From Arthrobacter liuii (GTDB lineage Bacteria > Actinomycetota > Actinomycetes > Actinomycetales > Micrococcaceae), in the NCBI RefSeq assembly GCF_014639275.1, contig NZ_BMFW01000002.1, forward strand, positions 186,487 through 250,486: a DNA stretch of 64,000 nucleotides. Direction: 5' to 3'. Under the pieces are notes generated by a model that made no database searches, was not told the origin of the DNA, and was given only the letters and a program-made list of their open reading frames with translations. This document shows, one piece after another, positions 18,345-26,851 of the stretch (positions are counted from its first letter, which is position 1; each line of letters opens with the position of its first letter). Both the position numbers and the translations under genes were made by a program.

Positions 18345-19085
18345 CTACGAGGCAACCCTTCCGGCTTCATGCGGGAGTACGACGTCGTCGGCGGTGCGGC
18401 CCGCGGACGGGAACAAGAGAAGGAGCAGCCCCACGCCCACCGCTGCACCGACGAGTTGCGCCAGTATGAAGGCTGGTACGGAACCCGGTGCGATGCCGGC
18501 GAAGGTGTCGCTGAAAATGCGGCCAATGGTCACGGCGGGGTTCGCAAACGACGTCGAGGACGTGAACCAGTAGGCGGCGCCGATATAGGCACCAACGGCG
18601 GGTGCGGCCAGGACGCCCCGCTGGGTGGCGGCCAGGGTGAAGATCAGCAGGACCAGCCCGGCGGTCGCAACCACCTCGCCGAGCAGATGGCCACTGCTGG
18701 CGCGGTCCTTGGTGGAGATGGAGGTGCCCACCTCGAACATGGCGTTCGCGTAGACGCTGCCGCTGATCGCGCCAAGCGTCTGCGAGACGGCGTAGGTGCC
18801 GAGCCCGGCCAGGGTCAGGCCGGTGCCGCTGCGCCGGCCCAGCACCCAGTCCACAAGGGAGACCGCCGGGTTGAAGTGGGCGCCGCTGATCGGTCCGAAC
18901 ACGAGGATCAGTACCGTCAAGCCCAGCACGGTGGCGGTGCTGTTCTGCAGCAGCTGCAGGCCCACGTCGTTCGGGGAGAGCTGCTGCGCGGCAATCCCGG
19001 AGCCGACGACGATCATGACGAGCAGGCTGGTCCCGAGGAACTCAGCGACGGCACGGCGCCACAAGGGTGGCTGGTTCGAAATCAT
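18345..19085 (-). CDS. Aquaglyceroporin (AqpS-like) of the arsenic locus
   Basis: A 246-residue MIP-family channel with six membrane helices and both NPA half-helices intact: GAHFNPAVSLVD near residue 76 and SFANPAVTIGRIFSD near residue 190. The start is MISNQPPLWRRAVAEFLGTSLL, because the longer frame would run through the divergent gene. MIP proteins pass water, glycerol and undissociated As(OH)3. Its placement between arsR and the ArsR-ArsC fusion, with no ArsB or Acr3 gene in the locus, suggests that it is the As(III) exit route, as described for AqpS of Sinorhizobium meliloti. It shares a 46-bp divergent promoter region with the fusion gene. Confidence 0.87.
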   Translation of the reverse strand: MISNQPPLWRRAVAEFLGTSLLVMIVVGSGIAAQQLSPNDVGLQLLQNSTATVLGLTVLILVFGPISGAHFNPAVSLVDWVLGRRSGTGLTLAGLGTYAVSQTLGAISGSVYANAMFEVGTSISTKDRASSGHLLGEVVATAGLVLLIFTLAATQRGVLAAPAVGAYIGAAYWFTSSTSFANPAVTIGRIFSDTFAGIAPGSVPAFILAQLVGAAVGVGLLLLLFPSAGRTADDVVLPHEAGRVAS

Positions 19086-19095
19086 GAATCCAAGC

Positions 19096-19131
19096 TTGAC
19101 CCACAAAGTTACCTCAGTCAAAATTGAGTCA
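19096..19131. promoter_or_regulatory. Divergent, apparently leaderless promoter of the ArsR-ArsC fusion with dyad operator
   Basis: A -35 TTGACC (19096-19101) and a -10 CAAAAT (19119-19124) are 17 bases apart, which places transcription start at about 19131-19132, the A of the ATG. The dyad CTCA-N8-TGAG (19113-19128), enclosing TCAAAATTGA (19118-19127), covers the -10. The whole 46-bp gap also serves the divergent aquaporin gene, so one regulator could repress both. Confidence 0.68.
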
Positions 19132-19803
19132 ATGAAAACTGATCCAGCTGCCGTCTTCCAGGCAAGGGTGGCGAAGCACGCAGCCCTTGCCGACCCCGCG
19201 CGGCTGCGCATTGTTGATCTGCTCACCCTCGGCGATTTCTCCCCCACGGAACTGCAGGGGGAGTTGGGCATGGCCTCCAACCTGCTGGCACACCACTTGC
19301 GGACCCTGGAGGGCGCGGGGCTGGCAACGCGCCGACGCTCCGAAGCTGACCGGAGGCGCAGCTATATCCGCCTCGCCGCAGGCGCCCTCGACGGCCTCGC
19401 CCCCGGTGCCGGGCTTCCGGCCGTGCGCGTCCTGTTCGTCTGCACCCGCAACAGCGCCCGGTCCCAGCTGGCCACCGCCCTCTGGCGGCAGGTCAGTGGG
19501 ATCCCCGCGGCGTCGGCGGGCACGCACCCGGCCGAGCGCATCGCCCAGGGGGCGGTCGACGTCGCCCGCCGGCATGGCCTGGACCTCTCGGGCCGCCCGC
19601 GGAAGCTCGACCAGGTGGCCGGGGAAGGGGACTTTATCGTCACCGTCTGCGACAACGCCCACGAGGAACTAAGTGGCCTCCGCGGCATCCACTGGTCCGT
19701 CCCGGACCCCCTGCGCGGAAATACCGAGAAAGCCTTTGAGGATGCCTTCAGCGACATCACCCACCGCGTCAACGACCTCGCACCCAGGCTGACCGCCGCC
19801 TGA
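19132..19803 (+). CDS. ArsR-type HTH fused to an LMW-phosphatase-like arsenate reductase domain
   Basis: A 223-residue fusion. Residues 1-92 form an ArsR-type winged helix (HAALADPARLRIVDLLTLGDFSPTELQGEL, recognition helix GMASNLLAHHLRTLEGAGL) without the CxC metal site of the separate ArsR. Residues 97-220 are an LMW-PTP/ArsC domain with an intact CX5R loop (VLFVCTRNSARSQ, Cys104 and Arg110) and a VPDPLRGNTEKAFEDAF aspartate loop typical of phosphatases. It could be an arsenate-reductase-linked regulator, sensing arsenate or the reductase's redox state. Upstream in-frame codons lack a start with a ribosome site, and the promoter geometry supports a leaderless ATG at 19132. Confidence 0.88.
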   Translation: MKTDPAAVFQARVAKHAALADPARLRIVDLLTLGDFSPTELQGELGMASNLLAHHLRTLEGAGLATRRRSEADRRRSYIRLAAGALDGLAPGAGLPAVRVLFVCTRNSARSQLATALWRQVSGIPAASAGTHPAERIAQGAVDVARRHGLDLSGRPRKLDQVAGEGDFIVTVCDNAHEELSGLRGIHWSVPDPLRGNTEKAFEDAFSDITHRVNDLAPRLTAA

Positions 19804-19870
19804 GCCGCGGGCGTCCCGGTTCCGGGAAGGCGGATCGGAAAGCCTGATCGCACGGCGGCCATTCCGAAAT

Positions 19871-19923
19871 ATTGACAATCATCTATTTATCGTCCGATAC
19901 TCCATATATCGATCAACATCAAT
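19871..19923 (+). promoter_or_regulatory. arsC operon promoter with two ArsR-type operators
   Basis: A consensus -35 TTGACA (19872-19877) and -10 GATACT (19896-19901) lie 18 bases apart. Box one, ATTGA-CAATCA-TCTAT (19871-19886), overlaps the -35. Box two, ATCGA-TCAACA-TCAAT (19908-19923), lies at the predicted start site. Both match the ATTGA-N6-TCAAT operator upstream of arsR with one mismatch. An ~85-base leader precedes the GTG at 20011. Confidence 0.78.
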
Positions 19924-20010
19924 ATCCTGTGAGCGATGCATGAGGTGCCGGGCGATGATCCCAGCAGAGACTGTTCCACCCATCACCCAAACTGATCCCA
20001 GGAGATACCA

Positions 20011-20445
20011 GTGAGCACCGAAACCGCCAAGAAGCCCTCCGTCCTGTTCGTCTGCGTCCACAACGCCGGCCGCTCGCAGATGGCCGCCGCGTTCCTCACC
20101 ACCCTGTCCAACGGCGCTGTGGAGGTCCGCTCCGCCGGATCCCAGCCCGCCGACAAGGTCAACCCCGCCGCCGTCGAGGCCATGGCCGAACTTGGCATCG
20201 ACATGTCCGCGGAGATTCCCAAGGTCCTCACCACGGAGGCTGTGAAGGAATCGGACGTGGTGATCACCATGGGCTGCGGCGACACCTGCCCCATCTTCCC
20301 CGGCAAGCGCTACGAGGACTGGGAGTTGGAGGACCCGGCCGGCCAGGGCGTCGACGCCGTCCGCCCCATCCGCGATGAGATCAAGGCCCGCATCGAACAG
20401 CTGATCACCGAACTCCTGCCCGCGCAGCACGCGGACGCCCAGTAG
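20011..20445 (+). CDS. arsC: Arsenate reductase (LMW-phosphatase type)
   Basis: A 144-residue arsenate reductase with the phosphatase-type P-loop [10 protein letters not shown] (Cys15 and Arg21), a second cysteine cluster MGCGDTCP (Cys89 and Cys93), and the [12 protein letters not shown] aspartate loop typical of actinobacterial ArsC. It reduces As(V) to As(III). The electron donor may be mycothiol/mycoredoxin or thioredoxin; the thioredoxin reductase gene that follows favours a Trx link. GTG start with CAGGAG seven bases upstream. First gene of a four-gene rightward operon under two ArsR boxes. Confidence 0.92.
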   Translation: MSTETAKKPSVLFVCVHNAGRSQMAAAFLTTLSNGAVEVRSAGSQPADKVNPAAVEAMAELGIDMSAEIPKVLTTEAVKESDVVITMGCGDTCPIFPGKRYEDWELEDPAGQGVDAVRPIRDEIKARIEQLITELLPAQHADAQ

Positions 20446-20468
20446 CACCGCCAGCAAAGGACACATTC

Positions 20469-21446
20469 ATGAGTAAAGAACAGTTGATCATTATCGGGTC
20501 CGGCCCCGCCGGGTACACGGCCGCCATCTACGCCGCCCGCGCCGGCCTGGCGCCGCTGGTCCTGGCCGGCTCCATCACCGCCGGAGGTGCCCTCTTGAAC
20601 ACCACCGAGGTGGAAAACTTTCCCGGGTTCCCCGGCGGCATCCAGGGCCCGGAGCTGATGGACGGGTTGCAGCAGCAGGCGGAAAAGTTCGGCGCCAAGG
20701 TCCAGTTCGACGACGTCACCGACGTCCAGCTGCAGGGCCACCTCAAGCGCGTGGTCACCGGCGGCGGGGAGACCTACGAGGCCCCGGCGATCATCCTGGC
20801 CACCGGGTCCGCGTACAAGGAACTCGGGCTGCCCGAGGAGAAGAAGTTCAGCGGCCACGGCGTCTCCTGGTGCGCCACCTGCGACGGGTTCTTCTTCCGC
20901 GACCAGGACATCATCGTCGTGGGCGGCGGCGATTCCGCGATGGAGGAAGCAACTTTCCTGACCCGTTTCGGGAAGACCGTCACCTTGGTGGTGCGCAAGG
21001 ACGAACTGCGCGCCTCCCGCATCATGGCCCAGCGCGCCAAGGACAACCCCAAGATCCGCTTCGCCTGGAACTCCGCCGTCACCGCCATTCACGGCGATTC
21101 CAAGGTCACCGGCGTCACTCTGACGGACACCGTCACCGGTGAGACCCGGCACCAGGACGCCACCGGCATTTTCGTGGCCATCGGCCACCTGCCGCGCACC
21201 GAACTCGTGGCCGGGCAGGTGGACCTGGACGGGGAGGGCTACATCAAGGTGGATGCGCCCACCACGGTAACCAACCTCGCCGGGGTCTTCGCCTGCGGTG
21301 ACGCCGTGGACCACCGCTACCGCCAGGCCATAACCGCCGCCGGCACGGGCTGCGCCGCGGCCCTGGACGCCGAGCGCTACCTCGCTGCCCTGGAGGATGC
21401 CGACAGCATCGCCACCGCCCTGGTCGAAGAACCAACCCACGCCTAA
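20469..21446 (+). CDS. trxB: Thioredoxin reductase
   Basis: A 325-residue flavoprotein of normal TrxB length. The FAD-binding [18 protein letters not shown] lies near the N-terminus, the redox-active CATC at residues 135-138 ([12 protein letters not shown]), an NADPH-binding [17 protein letters not shown] in the middle, and the C-terminal FAD motif [34 protein letters not shown]. It passes electrons from NADPH to thioredoxin. Lying 23 bases after arsC, it probably supports arsenate reduction. No thioredoxin gene lies in this operon; the nearest is at 8657. Confidence 0.93.
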   Translation: MSKEQLIIIGSGPAGYTAAIYAARAGLAPLVLAGSITAGGALLNTTEVENFPGFPGGIQGPELMDGLQQQAEKFGAKVQFDDVTDVQLQGHLKRVVTGGGETYEAPAIILATGSAYKELGLPEEKKFSGHGVSWCATCDGFFFRDQDIIVVGGGDSAMEEATFLTRFGKTVTLVVRKDELRASRIMAQRAKDNPKIRFAWNSAVTAIHGDSKVTGVTLTDTVTGETRHQDATGIFVAIGHLPRTELVAGQVDLDGEGYIKVDAPTTVTNLAGVFACGDAVDHRYRQAITAAGTGCAAALDAERYLAALEDADSIATALVEEPTHA

Positions 21447-21467
21447 GACCCTACGAAAGAAGACAGC

Positions 21468-22874
21468 ATGGATTCGAGCAAGAGCCTTCCCGTTGCCGTG
21501 ATCGGCGCCGGCCCCGTGGGGCTGGCCGCGGCGGCACACCTGCTGGAACGCGGCATGGAGCCGGTCATCTTCGAAGCAGGCCCTACGGCGGCCGCCGCCA
21601 TCGGGCAATGGCGCCACATCCGGCTGTTCTCACCGTGGCGGTTCAACATGGACGCCGCCGCCCTCCGCCTGCTCGAGGCGTCCGGCTGGGAATCGCCCCG
21701 GCCCACAGCGCTCCCGTACGGCGGCGAACTCATCGACCGCTACCTGGCGCCGCTGGCCGCGCTTCCCCAGATCGCCTCGCGGCTGCAGACCGGCTCCCGG
21801 GTGGTGGCCGTGACCCGGCAGGGCCTGGACAAAACCCACGTGAAGGACCGCGACACCACGTCCTTCACGGTCCGTGTCGAACACGCGGACGGCGAAACCC
21901 GCGACCACACCGTCGCGGCGGTCATCGACGCCTCGGGCACTTGGTCCAGCCGCAACCCGCTGGGTACCTCCGGCCTGCCCGCCATTGGTGAGGACGCCGC
22001 AGCGGACCGGATCTCCACGGCGCTTCCCGACGTCCTTGGCCGGGACCGCGCGTCCTTCGCCGGCCGCCGTGTCCTGGTGGTCGGCGCCGGGCATTCGGCC
22101 GCCAACACCCTGATCAACCTGGCGGACCTGGCCAAGGAAGAGCCGGACACCGTCATCATGTGGGCCGTCCGGGGCGCGTCCGCGGCGAAGGTGTACGGCG
22201 GCGGCGACTTGGACGGGCTGCCCGCGCGTGGCCAGCTGGGCGGCCGGCTCCGGCGGCTCGTGGAGGCCGGCAAAATCGAGCTGCACACCGGCTTCGGAAT
22301 CTCCTCGATCAAGGCCCTGGATTCCGGCGTGGCCGTTGGCGCGGTTGACGGCCGCACCCTGGACACCGACGTCGTCGTGCCGTGCACCGGCTTCCGCCCC
22401 GACCTGGACATCCTGCGCGAGCTCCGGCTCAACCTGGACCCGGCTGTCGAAGCACCTTTGGAGCTCGGCCCCCTGATCGACCCCGAATTCCACTCCTGCG
22501 GCACTGTCCCCCCGCATGGGGCGAAGCTCCTGGCCCACCCGGACAAGGACTTCTACATCGTGGGCATGAAATCGTACGGCCGCGCACCCACCTTCCTGCT
22601 GGCCACCGGTTACGAACAGGTCCGCTCCGTGGTCGCCGCCCTCGCCGGTGACCACGAAGCAGCCGACACCGTGCACCTCGAACTTCCGGAGACCGGCGTC
22701 TGTTCGTCCGATGCCGGCACCAGCTGCGATGTCCCCGCGCCGGCTGGAATGACGACGGCGGCGGGTGCCGTCCCGCCGTCGTCCTCCACCGCAGGCGGCT
22801 GCTGCGGCACGCCGGAACCCGTGCTGGTCGGCTACCCCACGGGCCTGGCACGCGGCCGCGCCGGCATCAACTGA
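21468..22874 (+). CDS. ArsO-like flavin-dependent oxidoreductase with Cys-rich C-terminal tail
   Basis: A 468-residue flavoprotein with two nucleotide-binding folds: FAD-type [19 protein letters not shown] at the N-terminus and NADPH-type [19 protein letters not shown] near residue 205. The arrangement is that of flavin monooxygenases and matches the ArsO-type proteins found in ars operons, whose reaction is not firmly established. The last ~70 residues contain CSSDAGTSC and GGCCG, five cysteines in a Ser/Pro/Ala-rich tail, which could bind As(III) or a metal. The active region lacks an obvious disulfide pair, so a TrxR-like role is unlikely. It starts 21 bases after trxB, with GAAAGAAG before the ATG. 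Confidence 0.78.
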   Translation: MDSSKSLPVAVIGAGPVGLAAAAHLLERGMEPVIFEAGPTAAAAIGQWRHIRLFSPWRFNMDAAALRLLEASGWESPRPTALPYGGELIDRYLAPLAALPQIASRLQTGSRVVAVTRQGLDKTHVKDRDTTSFTVRVEHADGETRDHTVAAVIDASGTWSSRNPLGTSGLPAIGEDAAADRISTALPDVLGRDRASFAGRRVLVVGAGHSAANTLINLADLAKEEPDTVIMWAVRGASAAKVYGGGDLDGLPARGQLGGRLRRLVEAGKIELHTGFGISSIKALDSGVAVGAVDGRTLDTDVVVPCTGFRPDLDILRELRLNLDPAVEAPLELGPLIDPEFHSCGTVPPHGAKLLAHPDKDFYIVGMKSYGRAPTFLLATGYEQVRSVVAALAGDHEAADTVHLELPETGVCSSDAGTSCDVPAPAGMTTAAGAVPPSSSTAGGCCGTPEPVLVGYPTGLARGRAGIN

Positions 22875-22896
22875 CCCAAAAGGAGACGACGCACTC

Positions 22897-23331
22897 ATGA
22901 CCCAGGAAACGCCCGGCACGCAGAAGGCACCGGCCGTGCTCTTTGTCTGCAGCAAGAACGGCGGGAAGTCCCAGCTCGCCGCCGGCCTGATGAACCAGCT
23001 GGCCCAGGGTGGCGTGGCCGTCTACTCGGCAGGCACCAAACCCGGAAACTCGCTGAACCCGCAGGCGGTAGAGTCCCTGGCCGAACTCGGCATCGACATC
23101 AACGGTGAACACCCCAAGCCCGTCACGGACGAGGTCCTGGACACTGTTGACGCCGTCATCATCCTGGGTACCGAAGCAAAGCTTGAGGCCCCGGCCGGGA
23201 AAAGGTTCGAGATCTGGGAAACGGACGAACCCTCCGAGCGCGGCATCGAAGGGATGGAGCGCATGCGCCTGGTCCGGGATGACATCAATGCGCGGGTCCG
23301 GAAACTGCACGCGGAGCTGACCGGGAAGTAG
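22897..23331 (+). CDS. ArsC-like LMW-phosphatase paralogue with altered P-loop
   Basis: A 144-residue homologue of the ArsC encoded at 20011 (same length and the same [18 protein letters not shown] spacing), but with a changed active site. The loop reads [10 protein letters not shown], so the CX5R arginine that binds the oxyanion is a lysine (Cys18 and Lys24). The second cysteine pair is lost ([12 protein letters not shown] replaces [12 protein letters not shown]). It therefore lacks the classical ArsC relay and may bind arsenate or another oxyanion without the normal turnover. ATG at 22897 follows AAAGGAGACG. It is the last gene of the ars operon. Confidence 0.83.
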   Translation: MTQETPGTQKAPAVLFVCSKNGGKSQLAAGLMNQLAQGGVAVYSAGTKPGNSLNPQAVESLAELGIDINGEHPKPVTDEVLDTVDAVIILGTEAKLEAPAGKRFEIWETDEPSERGIEGMERMRLVRDDINARVRKLHAELTGK

Positions 23332-23461
23332 CCGCGGCCCTCCACCACGGCGGCCATCATCGCCGCAGCCCGCCGTCCGACGCCGCACGCCGGACGCATA
23401 GGCCGCTCTGTGGGGGCGCTGGGAGTTGGCCACGGTGGCCCCTGGGGATAAGACTGTCCGT

Positions 23462-26029
23462 ATGGCACGGGGAACACTTCGGATCTTCCTGGGGGCGGCG
23501 GAAGGGGCCGGCACCACATTCTCCATGCTGCGGGAAGCACACCGCCTCGCAGACTGCGGTAGGGACGTGGCCGTCGGCATCGCAGCGGACCACGGCAGGC
23601 AGGAAACCAGGCAGCTCCTGGACGGGCTCGACGCCGTTGCGGCGCGCCTTCTGCAGGACGGCAAGGGCGCGGAGGTACCCGAGCTGGACCTGGCGGCGGT
23701 GCTGGACCGGAGGCCGGACGTGGCCGTCGTCGACGAATATGCCCACGCCAACACCCCGGGGAGCAGGAATGAACTCCGGCGGCAGGACATTGAGGAGCTG
23801 CTGGCAGCAGGCATTGATGTGCTCTCCACCCTCAGGATCCAGCACCTGGCGTCGCTGACGGACGTTATTGCGGCGGTCACTGACCAGCCCGGCAGGGAGA
23901 CCGTCCCGGACGACGTCGTCCGGAAGGCCGACCACGTTGAACTGGTGGACATCTCCCCGGAACTGCTGCGGCAAAGGGTTGCCGACGGCAAGATCTACCC
24001 GAAGGACATGATCGACTCAGCGCTGGCCAACGAATTCCGGCTGGGCAACCTCTTCGCCCTGCGCGAGACAGCCCTGATCTGGCTCGCGGACCAGGTGGAC
24101 GAAAGCCTTGCGGCATACCGGGCAAGCCACGGCATCACCACCACCTGGCCGGTTCGCGAGCGCGTGGTGGTGGGACTTGCCGGTGGCGCCGAGGGTGAGG
24201 TGCTCATCCGGCGGGCGTCGCGGATTTTGTCCAGGGCCAGCGGCGGGGAGCTTGTGGCCGTGCACGTGCGAAGCGCGGAGGAACGGCCGGCGACGTCGGA
24301 GAAGCTGCTGGACGCACAGCGGCAGCTCGTTGCGGACCTGGGCGGGACCTCTCACACGGTCTCCGGGGATGACGCAGCGCAGTCCCTCCTGGAATTCGCC
24401 CGCAGTGTCAATGCAACGCAAATCGTCATCGGTGCCTCCCCGGGGCACTTTTGGAGCCGCCTCCTGGGCGCCGGCACCGGAAACCGGGTGGTGCGGGACT
24501 CGGGAGACATTGACGTGCACATGGTCTCCCACCCGGGAGCCGGCCGTGGCCTGGCAAGGCCTGCCCCGGCAGCCCTGGGCCGCGCGCGCACCACAACGGG
24601 CTTTATCCTGGCCGCAGTCCTCCCGGCGGCGATAACTGCCTTGCTCTCCGTCTCCCCGGACCTGAACCTTGCCACCCAAACCCTGGTCCACCTCACGGGC
24701 GTGATGGCAGTGGCGTTCATCGGCGGACTGTGGCCGGCCGTGCTGGCAGCGGTCCTGGATTCGCTGCTGCTCAACTATTTCGAGACGGCCCCCGTGGGCA
24801 CGTTCAACATCAGTGACCCCCAGAACGTTTTTGCACTGCTCGTTTTCCTGAGTGCCGCGGTGGCTGTGTCCCTTGTGGTGGGCCTTTCGGCGCGGCGGGC
24901 CCGGGAGGCGATCCGTGCCCGTGCCGAAGCGGCCACACTGGCGGACCTCGCACGCGATGCCCTCCTGGAGGACGACACCGTCGCGGCGTTCCTGGGCAAG
25001 GTCCGGGAAACCTTCCAGGTCCGGGCGGCGGCGCTGTACACCCGGGCAGCAGAAAGCGCTGGGTGGGAACTCCAGGTCCTGGCAGGCGACACCGCGCCGC
25101 CGCCGGATGCCGCAGGGGCGGCGGACAGCGTGGAACTTCCCGACCCACGGACCGCACTGGTGCTTTCCGGCCGGACCCTGGCGGCCGGCGAGCGGCTCCT
25201 GCTTGCCGCCCACGGGGCACACCTCCAACTGCTGCGGCAACGCCATGCCCTCCAGCGCCGGCTGCAAAACACCGCCAAACTGGCCGAGGGCAACAGCGTG
25301 CGTACCTCCATCCTGCGGGCCGTCAGCCACGACCTCCGCACGCCGCTGGCCGGGATCAAACTGGCGGTAACTGCCCTTCAGCGCCAGAACCGGAAACTGC
25401 CGGAGGACGTCCAGGCCGAGATGCTTTCCACCATTGAGTCCTATGCCGAGAGACTTGGTGTCCTCATTTCCAACCTCCTGGACATGTCCCGGATTTCCAG
25501 CGGATCGGCAGCGCCGCTCACGGCGCCGGTCGCGTGGCGCGACGCGATCGAAGACGCGCTGCGGGGCATCCCCGCGGACCGCATCCGGATCGATCTCACC
25601 CCCAACATGCCCGCCGTTGACGCGGACCTGGGGATGCTGGAGCGGGTGATCGCCAACATCGTGGAAAATGCACTCAAGTATGCTCCGGGTTCGGACGTGG
25701 TGATCGTCGGCGTCCCCTGGGTGCCGGATGCAGCGGACGACGGCGGCACGCCCTTTGGCGAGTTGCGCATCGTCGACCACGGGCAGGGTGTGCCCCCTGC
25801 CGCCGTCGTGGCCATGTTCCAGCCGTTCCAGCGGCTCGATGACGCCCCCGAGGGCCTCGGCATCGGACTTGGCCTGGCCGTCGCAAAAGGCTTCACCGAG
25901 GCCATGGGCGGCCGGCTCCTGGCTGAACCAACCCCCGGCGGAGGACTGACCATGGTCATTCGCCTGCCGTTATCCACGGGACCGCGAATGTCCCCGCGCC
26001 ACACGGAAGCAGGGTCCGCCACCTCATGA
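23462..26029 (+). CDS. kdpD: KdpD-type sensor histidine kinase with degenerate Walker A motif
   Basis: A 855-residue membrane sensor that with KdpE responds to K+ limitation or osmotic stress. The order is: KdpD N-terminal domain (about 1-210), USP-like domain (about 225-365), four membrane helices (about 385-490), GAF-like region, HisKA (RAVSHDLRTPLAGIKL, phospho-His) and HATPase. The N-terminal Walker A is GAAEGAGTTFSML where canonical KdpD has GxxPGVGKT, so the lysine is missing; DEYAHANTPGSRNELRRQDIEELL preserves the neighbouring signature. ATG at 23462 fits the MARGTLR start of other KdpD proteins. The upstream TTG at 23426 is less likely. It overlaps kdpE by 4 bases. Confidence 0.9.
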   Translation: MARGTLRIFLGAAEGAGTTFSMLREAHRLADCGRDVAVGIAADHGRQETRQLLDGLDAVAARLLQDGKGAEVPELDLAAVLDRRPDVAVVDEYAHANTPGSRNELRRQDIEELLAAGIDVLSTLRIQHLASLTDVIAAVTDQPGRETVPDDVVRKADHVELVDISPELLRQRVADGKIYPKDMIDSALANEFRLGNLFALRETALIWLADQVDESLAAYRASHGITTTWPVRERVVVGLAGGAEGEVLIRRASRILSRASGGELVAVHVRSAEERPATSEKLLDAQRQLVADLGGTSHTVSGDDAAQSLLEFARSVNATQIVIGASPGHFWSRLLGAGTGNRVVRDSGDIDVHMVSHPGAGRGLARPAPAALGRARTTTGFILAAVLPAAITALLSVSPDLNLATQTLVHLTGVMAVAFIGGLWPAVLAAVLDSLLLNYFETAPVGTFNISDPQNVFALLVFLSAAVAVSLVVGLSARRAREAIRARAEAATLADLARDALLEDDTVAAFLGKVRETFQVRAAALYTRAAESAGWELQVLAGDTAPPPDAAGAADSVELPDPRTALVLSGRTLAAGERLLLAAHGAHLQLLRQRHALQRRLQNTAKLAEGNSVRTSILRAVSHDLRTPLAGIKLAVTALQRQNRKLPEDVQAEMLSTIESYAERLGVLISNLLDMSRISSGSAAPLTAPVAWRDAIEDALRGIPADRIRIDLTPNMPAVDADLGMLERVIANIVENALKYAPGSDVVIVGVPWVPDAADDGGTPFGELRIVDHGQGVPPAAVVAMFQPFQRLDDAPEGLGIGLGLAVAKGFTEAMGGRLLAEPTPGGGLTMVIRLPLSTGPRMSPRHTEAGSATS

Positions 26030-26709
26030 GAACCGTCCTGGTGGTTGATGATGAGCCGCAGCTCCTCCGGGCCCTGCAGGTCAATTTGGAGGCGGAGGGA
26101 TACCGGGTACTCACTGCCCTGGATGGAACGTCTGCCCTGAAGCACGCGGAGGACGGCCATGCCGACGTTGTGGTGCTGGACCTCGGGCTGCCGGATATCA
26201 ACGGCGTAGACGTGATCACCAGGATCCGCCGCACCAGCAGCATCCCCATCATCGTGCTTTCTGCCCGGCACGGGTCGGTGGACAAGGTCCGTGCCCTGGA
26301 TGCCGGCGCGGACGATTATGTGACCAAGCCGTTCGGACTGGATGAACTCCTGGCCCGGCTGCGCGTCGCCGGCCGCCGGAGCGGCCTGCCGGAGGCGGCG
26401 GACCAAGGGGCCGCTGTTGACGTGGGCGATTTCGAGGTGGACCTGGCAAACCGGAAGGTGACCCGATCGGGGGAGGCCGTCCGGCTCACCCCGCGCGAGT
26501 GGGCCATCCTGGAACTGCTGGTGCGCAACCCCGGCCGGCTCATAACGCAGCAGCAGATGCTGGCGAAGGTGTGGGGTCCCGGCTACGACAACGAGACCCA
26601 CTACCTGCGCGTCTACATGGGCCAGCTGCGCCGCAAGCTCGAAGCAGACCCGGCCCGGCCCCGGCACTTGCTCACGGAAGCAGGCATGGGTTACCGCTTC
26701 GAGCCGTAA
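26026..26709 (+). CDS. kdpE: KdpE-type response regulator (OmpR family)
   Basis: A 227-residue OmpR/PhoB-family regulator. The receiver domain has the acidic pocket VVDDEPQ, phospho-acceptor Asp52 (VVLDLGLPD) and the ADDYVTKPF lysine. The winged-helix effector domain has [54 protein letters not shown], with the ETHYLRVY stretch typical of KdpE. It is encoded immediately after kdpD, overlapping by 4 bases. No kdpFABC genes are in the window; the next gene, an APC-type transporter, is the likely local target. Confidence 0.92.
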   Translation: MRTVLVVDDEPQLLRALQVNLEAEGYRVLTALDGTSALKHAEDGHADVVVLDLGLPDINGVDVITRIRRTSSIPIIVLSARHGSVDKVRALDAGADDYVTKPFGLDELLARLRVAGRRSGLPEAADQGAAVDVGDFEVDLANRKVTRSGEAVRLTPREWAILELLVRNPGRLITQQQMLAKVWGPGYDNETHYLRVYMGQLRRKLEADPARPRHLLTEAGMGYRFEP

Positions 26710-26749
26710 CGCGCCGCGGAAAGGCCGCTGCCGCCGTCGTGAATGGACC

Positions 26750-26771
26750 GTAAAGGAATCATTAAGAAATC
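26750..26771. promoter_or_regulatory. 11-bp-period direct repeat upstream of the transporter, candidate KdpE box
   Basis: GTAAAGGAATC (26750-26760) is followed immediately by ATTAAGAAATC (26761-26771). Eight of 11 positions are identical, and the unit length equals one helical turn, as expected of an OmpR-family dimer site. It lies about 80 bases before the transporter ATG and just after kdpE. Confidence 0.5.
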
Positions 26772-26851
26772 CCTTTTTCGCAGGCCAGCCGTTTTCGCCG
26801 GTGTTAGCTTCGCAGTGGTCGCGGTGCAACGGGCAGCGCGGAAAGGCAGAC

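Noticed and set aside
19085..19280. N-terminal extension of the aquaporin frame to 19280
   Set aside because: It would cross the divergent fusion gene; the ATG at 19085 gives a normal MIP start.
26710..26851. ydaO-type c-di-AMP riboswitch before the APC transporter
   Set aside because: The 142-base gap lacks the expected conserved core and helices; the 11-bp direct repeat explains the AT-rich stretch better.
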